Positions 6,604 to 10,357 of a stretch of 10,357 nucleotides of DNA are shown one piece after another (positions within the stretch are counted from its first letter, which is position 1; each line of letters begins with the position of its first letter). The notes under the pieces were generated by a model, which was given only the letters and a program-made list of their open reading frames with translations, was not told the DNA's origin and searched no databases. This stretch comes from Actinomycetota bacterium (GTDB lineage: Bacteria; Actinomycetota; Thermoleophilia; Gaiellales; Gaiellaceae), in assembly GCA_005885565.1 (NCBI GenBank), contig VAXK01000293.1, positions 1 to 10,357 of the forward strand, given 5' to 3'. A program made the translations under genes and the position numbers.

Positions 6604-7259
6604 TGGACGACCGCGACCTCGACCTCCGCAATCTCACCTACCGGCTCTTCGTCGAGCTCGGGCGGGCTCCGAGCGCCGACGACGTCGCAGAGGCGGCCGC
6701 GCTCACGCGCGCGGAGGTCGCGGAAGGCTGGCGCCGGCTCCACGACGCTCACGCGCTCGTGCTCGAGCCGCGGACGAGCGAGATCCGCATGGCGAATCCC
6801 TTCTCCGCCGTCCCGACGGCCTATCGCGTCGAGGCGGCCGGCCGCTCGTGGTACGGGAACTGCGCCTGGGACGCCTTCGGGATCTGCGCCGCCCTGCACG
6901 TCGACGGCCGCGTCCAGACGGCCTGTCCCGACTGCGGCGAGCCGATCGGAATCGAGGTGCGCGACGAGCGCCCCGACGACGAGAGCCTCCTCTTCCACTG
7001 CCTCGTGCCCGCCGCCCATTGGTGGGACGACATCGTCTTCACCTGAAGCACGATGAACCTCTTCCGGTCGGAGGAGCACGTCGAGCTCTGGCTCGCCGGC
7101 CGCCCGCCAGGGGCGACGGTCCCGGTGACGACGCTGTGCGACCTCGCGCACGCGTGGTGGAGCGACCGCCTCGCGCCCGACTGGCAGCCGCATACGCGTG
7201 AGCAGAACCAGGCGATCCTGAACCGGCTCGGTCTCACCGGGCCGTTCTGGCGACTCTAG
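6603..7259 (+). CDS. MerB-like alkylmercury lyase homologue, predicted selenoprotein (UGA = Sec148)
   Basis: Reading TGA 7044-7046 as one residue gives a continuous 218-residue protein, close to the 212 of R831b MerB, the cytoplasmic enzyme that breaks carbon-mercury bonds. Residues 8-55 look like the MerB winged helix. Active-site Cys87 and Asp90 (NCAWD) match MerB Cys96 and Asp99, and Cys108 matches Cys117, with identical spacing. The UGA is residue 148, 61 after Cys87; MerB Cys159 is 63 after Cys96. The flanks FT-U-STMNLFRSEEH align with FC-CHVHFFAS without gaps after the site. Codons after the UGA keep G/C third positions and an intact frame to TAG 7257-7259, arguing against decay. A SECIS-like hairpin follows (7051-7083). 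ATG 6603 overlaps the RNase stop (TGATG); GTG 6600 is an alternative. No mer genes adjoin, so the true substrate is unknown. Alternatives are a nonsense mutation or a TGC-to-TGA sequencing error. Confidence 0.8.
7044..7046 (+). other. In-frame TGA, predicted selenocysteine codon
   Basis: The TGA lies in the same frame as the coding sequence on both sides and stands where MerB proteins have their second catalytic Cys. Replacement of a catalytic Cys by Sec is the usual pattern in selenoproteins. TGA serves as a normal stop at 4056, 4940 and 6601, so it is not a general sense codon here. Confidence 0.75.
7051..7083 (+). promoter_or_regulatory. Candidate bacterial SECIS element
   Basis: A two-part stem lies just after the TGA. 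The lower stem pairs 7051-7055 (CGATG) with 7079-7083 (CGTCG), 5 bp including one G-U. After a small internal loop (AAC against CA), the upper stem pairs 7059-7065 (CTCTTCC) with 7070-7076 (GGAGGAG), 7 bp including one G-U. The apical loop is GGTC. Nineteen bases separate the TGA from the loop GG; in Escherichia coli fdhF I count 18, and the loop there also contains GGUC. This is the type of hairpin bound by SelB. Confidence 0.7.
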
Positions 7260-8095
7260 GCCGGCCCGAGCTCGTCGATCCGCCAGCCGCGCGGGTAGCT
7301 GCGCCGCCGCCCGGCCGTCCGTAGACGCGGGCTGCGCCGCGGCGGGAAGAGACGCAGCGCGCGCCCGCGGAGGCGCAGTGCCGCCTCGACGGCGCGTCGC
7401 TCCAAGGCGGTCGGGCGCGGAAAGCCGAGCGCGTCGAGGAGCGCATCGTCGAGGACGGCGTAGATCGCGCGCTCGCCGAGCGCGCGCGGCAGCCCGGGAA
7501 ACCAGCGCAGGAACATGTCCCGAGTCGCGACCGCCACCCGGTGGCCGCCGTCGCTGTAGCGGAACCGCTCGCGCTCGTACTCGACGTTGAAGCGCTCGAA
7601 GTCCTCGTAGCGCTCCGGGATGTCCGTGATCCCCATCCGGCGGCCGATCTCGCGCCAGCAGTGGAAGATCCCGAGCCGCTCGTTCTCGACCATGCGCCGC
7701 CAGCCGAAGCGGTCGGTCCAGCGCACCGGCTCGAAGACGAAGTTCGACAGGACGTACAGGAAGTCGTCGTTCGCGATCGGGAATCGGCCGTGAATCTGGT
7801 TCATGCGCCGAAGCGCCCGCCGGCCGGTCTCGCTGTCGTAGCCGTCCTCGACGAGCGTGGACACGATCAGATCCGTGTCGTCGTAGCGCCGCTGCGCGCG
7901 CCGCGCGAACTCCTGCGTCGAGTCGAGGCGCTCGCCGATCTCCGGGATGGCATACGTGCGGAAGAACGCCATCTCGAGCGACCGCGTGGTGTCGAACGGG
8001 AACTCGTAGCAGACGACGAGCTGCGTGATCCGCGTGTGGTCGTCGACCGGGTCGAGCCGGAGGATCTCCTCGAGGTAGGGCGAACGCCGAGTCAT
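7256..8095 (-). CDS. MpaB/DUF2236-family oxygenase-like protein
   Basis: A 279-residue protein of the DUF2236 family, which includes latex-clearing rubber oxygenase Lcp and the fungal oxygenase MpaB, mostly b-type haem proteins that cleave C=C bonds. Family features seen are FFRTYAIPEIG (45-55), MNQIHGRFPIANDDFLYVL (98-116) and FEPVRWTDRFGWR (121-133). Arg70, Thr74 and His102 reproduce the order and near spacing of Arg164, Thr168 and His198 of Lcp, where His is the haem ligand. The C-terminus is basic and Arg-rich. ATG 8095 is chosen because a TACGAT box ends 9 bases upstream; an open frame continues to 8308 but without family-like sequence. Its stop codon (7256-7258) overlaps the stop of the MerB-like gene, so the two genes converge with no spacer and may interfere. 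No signal peptide is obvious. The substrate is unknown. Confidence 0.85.
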   Translation of the reverse strand: MTRRSPYLEEILRLDPVDDHTRITQLVVCYEFPFDTTRSLEMAFFRTYAIPEIGERLDSTQEFARRAQRRYDDTDLIVSTLVEDGYDSETGRRALRRMNQIHGRFPIANDDFLYVLSNFVFEPVRWTDRFGWRRMVENERLGIFHCWREIGRRMGITDIPERYEDFERFNVEYERERFRYSDGGHRVAVATRDMFLRWFPGLPRALGERAIYAVLDDALLDALGFPRPTALERRAVEAALRLRGRALRLFPPRRSPRLRTAGRRRSYPRGWRIDELGPA

Positions 8096-8104
8096 CGGCG
8101 ACCC

Positions 8105-8132
8105 ATCGTAACGACCTGGCTGCCGAACCCAA
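8105..8132 (-). promoter_or_regulatory. Promoter of the MpaB-like gene
   Basis: Read on the minus strand, TTGGGT (8132-8127), a 16-base spacer and TACGAT (8110-8105) are followed after 9 bases by ATG 8095. No Shine-Dalgarno sequence is visible, suggesting a leaderless or nearly leaderless message. Confidence 0.45.
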
Positions 8133-8135
8133 AGG

Positions 8136-8151
8136 GTGTGGCTAGCCGCAC
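8136..8151. promoter_or_regulatory. 16-base palindrome next to the MpaB-like promoter, possible operator
   Basis: GTGTGGCTAGCCGCAC is palindromic except for one T/G pair. It sits just upstream of the -35 box of the MpaB-like gene, a place typical of repressor or activator sites. No regulator gene is seen in the window. Confidence 0.3.
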
Positions 8152-8153
8152 TG

Positions 8154-8174
8154 ACGCCGCTGCCGGAGCGGCGT
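8154..8174 (-). terminator. Hairpin after the J-domain gene, possible terminator
   Basis: ACGCCGCT (8154-8161) and AGCGGCGT (8167-8174) form a perfect 8-bp stem with a 5-base loop. It lies between the J-domain gene and the promoter of the MpaB-like gene, so it could end the former's transcript. It lacks a T-tract and is 147 bases past the stop, so the role is uncertain. Confidence 0.35.
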
Positions 8175-8186
8175 AGCCTTGGCGTC

Positions 8187-8324
8187 ATGCTGCCTGCCGT
8201 TGTCGCAATCCCGCTCGCGATAGCCCCGTCCTTCGGGCTCCTCTTCGGGCTCAGCTGGATGCCCACTCCTCGCGCGCCACATAAGCTCGGCCTCTCGCCC
8301 CCGGCCATATCGTCTCGGGTCTAA
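8187..8324 (+). CDS. Possible small membrane peptide (45 aa), unrecognised
   Basis: An ATG at 8187 opens 45 codons to TAA 8322-8324. Residues 4-24 (starting AVVAIPLAIAPSFGLLFG) are hydrophobic enough for one membrane helix, and the rest is a short polar, Pro-containing tail. TAGCCT (8174-8179) ends 7 bases before the ATG, resembling the leaderless arrangement at prfB and smpB. Its stop overlaps the stop of the convergent J-domain gene. I recognise no family, the upstream hairpin overlaps the -10-like box, and an ORF this short can occur by chance. It is listed as a candidate only. Confidence 0.25.
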   Translation: MLPAVVAIPLAIAPSFGLLFGLSWMPTPRAPHKLGLSPPAISSRV

Positions 8325-9445
8325 CCGCGAACCGCTAGTTGACCTGGCGAGTCGATTGGTTCGCGCAACGCGTTCTCGGGGGCAACCCACCAGCCGACAT
8401 CGCCAATGGTCGGGAGGAGCGAGGAACGGAACGTCCTCGTCGGCACATACGTCGATCGAGCCTCCCTCGATTTGATTGCCTCGTATGCAGCCGAAAGTGC
8501 AGTGAAATCTCGCAGAGGCGTGCCAGGCCCGGCTCCGAAGCTGGACGAATCAGGATGAAGATACTTCGCAAGGCGGCGATATGCGCGAGCGATTTCTTCG
8601 TCGCCCGCCGCCGCGCTCACCCCGAGCAGCGAATATGCGTCGTGCTCGCGCGACACTTCCCGCGGGGCGGCGTACCATGTTCCTCGGGCGGTTAACCAAG
8701 AGGTCTCCATTAGCTCGTCCCAGATCATGCCCCAGGACGTATGGAGGGGCCTGACGACCTCGCGGATGCCGAACGCAATAGCAACGGCGACTTCGGTTCT
8801 TGTCGCGAAGGCCCACTGATAGTAGCTGTACTTACGCTCGCCCCCTGGCGTCTCATGGCTTGATGTGCACCAGTGGCTGGAGACCCAATCTGGCGCGTCA
8901 GCTTCGAACGGTTCCTGAAACAGAACTTGAACAGACGACGGGAAAAGGCCGAAAAGATCGAGAAACCATCTAGCTAAGTAATCGAAGGGCTGAAGATCTT
9001 GCTTTCGAACAGAGGAATCGAGGTCAAGTGCTCGACTCGAAACCTGACTAGGGGTCTCGAGAACCCACCGCGAGGCATGTGTATTTACCAACCAGGGGAC
9101 AATGTCGATCTCCCAAGCTGCGCCAGTTAGGTTTCCATTCGCCCAGCAGAAGCCTTTGGGACCCACGACCGCGTAGACGCATGAGGTCTCGCTGGCGTTG
9201 ATCCAGGCATATCGGCAGTAGATCGGTCGCCCAACCTCGTCTTCAGCTCTGCGGATAATCGGAAGAGGAAGGCGGTCTGGATTCTCGTGCGGTGCGTAAT
9301 GGCGAGATCCGTCACTCGTGCCGGAACTGTTCGGGGCCAAACCCTTATACACACGGCCGCGTTGATGCTCGAGCTCGTCTGCGGGCCGTCGTTCAAGCGG
9401 ATCCGTTTGCCGATCGTCGGTAGCCATTCGCTGCCAAAAGGACAT
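8321..9445 (-). CDS. J-domain protein with a large unrecognised N-terminal region
   Basis: A 374-residue protein whose C-terminal part (about 267-335) is a J domain: DAYSLLGVSAAAGDEEIARAYRRLAKYLHPD-type sequence with the essential His-Pro-Asp at 297-299, then FTALSAAYEAIKS. J domains stimulate the ATPase of a DnaK-type Hsp70. No Gly/Phe region or zinc finger of true DnaJ is present. The first 265 residues match nothing I know; they are rich in Trp and aromatic residues (RYAWINAS, GFCWANGN, YYQWAF). A tail of about 40 residues follows the J domain. ATG 9445 is favoured by GAGGGA upstream; ATG 9427 is the alternative. Base composition is clearly lower in GC than all neighbours (26 of 60 bases at 8941-9000) with mixed third positions, suggesting recent acquisition. 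The function of the N-terminal region and its client are unknown. Confidence 0.75.
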   Translation of the reverse strand: MSFWQRMATDDRQTDPLERRPADELEHQRGRVYKGLAPNSSGTSDGSRHYAPHENPDRLPLPIIRRAEDEVGRPIYCRYAWINASETSCVYAVVGPKGFCWANGNLTGAAWEIDIVPWLVNTHASRWVLETPSQVSSRALDLDSSVRKQDLQPFDYLARWFLDLFGLFPSSVQVLFQEPFEADAPDWVSSHWCTSSHETPGGERKYSYYQWAFATRTEVAVAIAFGIREVVRPLHTSWGMIWDELMETSWLTARGTWYAAPREVSREHDAYSLLGVSAAAGDEEIARAYRRLAKYLHPDSSSFGAGPGTPLRDFTALSAAYEAIKSREARSTYVPTRTFRSSLLPTIGDVGWWVAPENALREPIDSPGQLAVRG

Positions 9446-9503
9446 TAGAGGGTCCCTCGGCAGCCTGCAGCCGAAGGTGTAGCGAGATGGAAGGATCTTG
9501 TAA
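9446..9503. promoter_or_regulatory. Divergent intergenic region between J-domain gene and acetyltransferase gene
   Basis: These 58 bases separate two divergently read genes and must carry the 5' regions of both unless their promoters lie inside the genes. AAGGA (9491-9495) is a ribosome binding site 8 bases before GTG 9504. GAGGGTCCCTC (9448-9458) is an odd-length palindrome whose minus strand supplies the GAGGGA binding site of the J-domain gene. No clear -10/-35 pair was found. Confidence 0.4.
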
Positions 9504-10238
9504 GTGTCCGATCTCATGACACATGCGGAGCGGCCGGATCTCGGCGATCGGGTCGACTTCAACGTCTGGCCCGCGTACAACACGCACGGCGACGTCCTGA
9601 ACCGCTACTGGGAACGGCTCTACGACGACTTCCCCGAGTTTCAGTTCGTCCTCTACGACGAGGACGAGGACGTCGTGCTCGCGGAGGGGCACACGATCCC
9701 GTGCACGTGGGACGGCACGCCGGACGGGCTCCCGGCCGGGATCGACGGGATGATCGAGCTCGGGGTCGCTCTGCGGGAAGAGGGTCGCGAGCCGAACGCG
9801 CTCTCGGCGATGGCGATCGAGATCCGGCCGTCGGCGCAGGGCGGCGGGCTCAGCCGCGCGATGCTCGAGGGGATGCGGGAGATCGGCCGCCGCCACGCCC
9901 TCGGCGCACTGCTTGCACCGGTGCGGCCGAGCTGGAAGGAGCGCTACCCGCTCACGCCGATCGAGCGCTACGCGCGCTGGACGCGCGAGGACGGCCTCCC
10001 GTTCGACCCGTGGATCCGCACGCACGTGCGCCTCGGCGGTGAGATCCTGCGGCCCGAGCCACGGTCGATGCGCATCAGCGGCACCGTCGCCGAGTGGGAG
10101 GCCTGGACCGAGATGGCCTTTCCGGAGAGCGGCGAGTACGTCTTCCCGCAGGGGCTCGCGCCGGTCGCCGTTGACCGCGAAGAAGATCTCGGGCTCTACT
10201 TCGAGCCCAACCTCTGGATGGTGCACCGCGTCGAGTAG
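9504..10238 (+). CDS. GNAT-like N-acetyltransferase
   Basis: A 244-residue protein. AIEIRPSAQGGGLSRAMLEGM (about 104-124) resembles GNAT motif A, where a strand followed by a Q/R-x-x-G-x-G/A loop holds the pyrophosphate of acetyl-CoA; here the loop is Ala-Gln-Gly-Gly-Gly-Leu. The N-terminal part (25-70) resembles the first strand-helix block of this fold, and the C-terminal 90 residues (WTREDGLPFDPWIRTH onwards) are a conserved-looking extension. The substrate cannot be predicted. GTG 9504 is chosen because AAGGA lies 8 bases upstream; ATG 9516 is the alternative. Composition returns to high GC here. The TAG stop at 10236-10238 forms part of the -10-like box before smpB, 13 bases from the smpB start, so the genes may be co-transcribed or smpB may have its own start. 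Confidence 0.75.
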   Translation: MSDLMTHAERPDLGDRVDFNVWPAYNTHGDVLNRYWERLYDDFPEFQFVLYDEDEDVVLAEGHTIPCTWDGTPDGLPAGIDGMIELGVALREEGREPNALSAMAIEIRPSAQGGGLSRAMLEGMREIGRRHALGALLAPVRPSWKERYPLTPIERYARWTREDGLPFDPWIRTHVRLGGEILRPEPRSMRISGTVAEWEAWTEMAFPESGEYVFPQGLAPVAVDREEDLGLYFEPNLWMVHRVE

Positions 10239-10251
10239 CTTTGGCGCCATC
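10236..10251 (+). promoter_or_regulatory. Possible -10 box for smpB
   Basis: TAGCTT (10236-10241) overlaps the stop of the acetyltransferase gene and ends 10 bases before GTG 10252; no Shine-Dalgarno sequence is present. The segment GTAGCTTTGGCGCCAT is 14/16 identical to one before the small ORF at 8187. Confidence 0.3.
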
Positions 10252-10357
10252 GTGCGTCAAAAGGGGATCAAGCTCGTCGCGGAGAACCGCCGGGCGCGGC
10301 ACGACTACCACCTGCTCGACCGCTACGAGGCTGGTCTCGTCCTCGTCGGCACGGAGG
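10252..10357 (+). CDS. smpB: SsrA-binding protein SmpB, N-terminal part (runs off the window)
   Basis: The first 35 codons encode VRQKGIKLVAENRRARHDY and HLLDRYEAGLVLVGTE, matching the start of SmpB: an Asn-Arg-Arg-Ala-Arg-His-Asp-Tyr block followed by the first strands of its beta barrel. SmpB binds tmRNA and delivers it to stalled ribosomes for trans-translation. The GTG start is chosen because the family usually begins shortly before the KLVAENRRARHDY block. The frame is open to the end of the window. RNase R-family and smpB genes are often neighbours; here they are separated by about 3.6 kb of accessory genes. tmRNA itself is not in the window. Confidence 0.95.
   Translation, partial: MRQKGIKLVAENRRARHDYHLLDRYEAGLVLVGTE

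Noticed and set aside
7044..7046. TGA read as Trp or Cys through an altered genetic code
   Set aside because: TGA ends ftsE, ftsX and the RNase gene in this window in overlapping stop-start arrangements, and RF2 is present.
7053..7259. Separate 68-residue gene starting at ATG 7053
   Set aside because: It is in the same frame as the preceding MerB-like sequence and supplies its missing C-terminus; only the TGA at 7044 separates them.
6522..8132. Minus-strand open frame (536 codons) over the MerB-like and MpaB-like genes
   Set aside because: A different frame from the real MpaB-like gene; Arg-rich translation with no family features.
9393..10250. Minus-strand open frame (285 codons) opposite the acetyltransferase gene
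   Set aside because: Charged, low-complexity shadow translation, while the plus strand has a ribosome binding site and a GNAT-like motif.
1..10357. tRNA, rRNA, tmRNA, CRISPR array, insertion sequence or integrase
   Set aside because: I looked for cloverleaf-like blocks, regular spaced repeats and transposase or recombinase motifs and saw none; tmRNA may lie beyond smpB, outside the window.

Overview
The window is high-GC DNA with strongly G/C third codon positions. Its gene content is actinobacterial: a SecA fragment with a SEC-C tail, RF2, FtsE-FtsX, a short RNase II/R-type exonuclease and SmpB. Dense packing, few Shine-Dalgarno sites and TAnnnT boxes close to start codons suggest a deep-branching lineage such as Thermoleophilia. 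That assignment is inference from gene order and style.

Layout. 1-1053 is the 3' end of secA, followed by a strong hairpin terminator (1057-1085). 1159-2103 is an MscS-family channel. 2115-3216 is prfB (RF2), encoded in two frames joined by the classical CTT-TGA-C +1 frameshift site at 2193-2199. 3300-7259 is a tightly overlapped row: ftsE, ftsX, an RNase R-like gene whose best start is a CTG overlapping the ftsX stop, and a MerB-like gene. 7256-8095 (minus) is an MpaB/DUF2236 haem oxygenase-like gene converging on the MerB-like gene. 8096-8320 holds a promoter, a palindrome, a hairpin and a doubtful 45-codon ORF. 8321-9445 (minus) is a J-domain protein of clearly lower GC. 9504-10238 is a GNAT-like acetyltransferase. 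smpB starts at 10252 and runs off the end.

Main discovery. The MerB-like frame (6603-7259) is interrupted only by an in-frame TGA at 7044-7046. That codon falls at the place of the second catalytic cysteine of organomercurial lyase (Cys159 of the R831b enzyme), 61 residues after the first catalytic Cys. A two-part hairpin with a GGUC loop begins shortly after it (7051-7083); spacing and loop match a bacterial SECIS. The simplest reading is a selenocysteine-containing MerB homologue. TGA is an ordinary stop in ftsE, ftsX and the RNase gene, so the genetic code is not reassigned.

The genes share a theme. RF2 reads UGA, RNase R and SmpB are trans-translation partners, and the window has two UGA recoding sites (prfB frameshift, MerB selenocysteine). 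The stretch between the RNase gene and smpB holds the accessory genes: MerB-like, MpaB-like, J-protein and GNAT.
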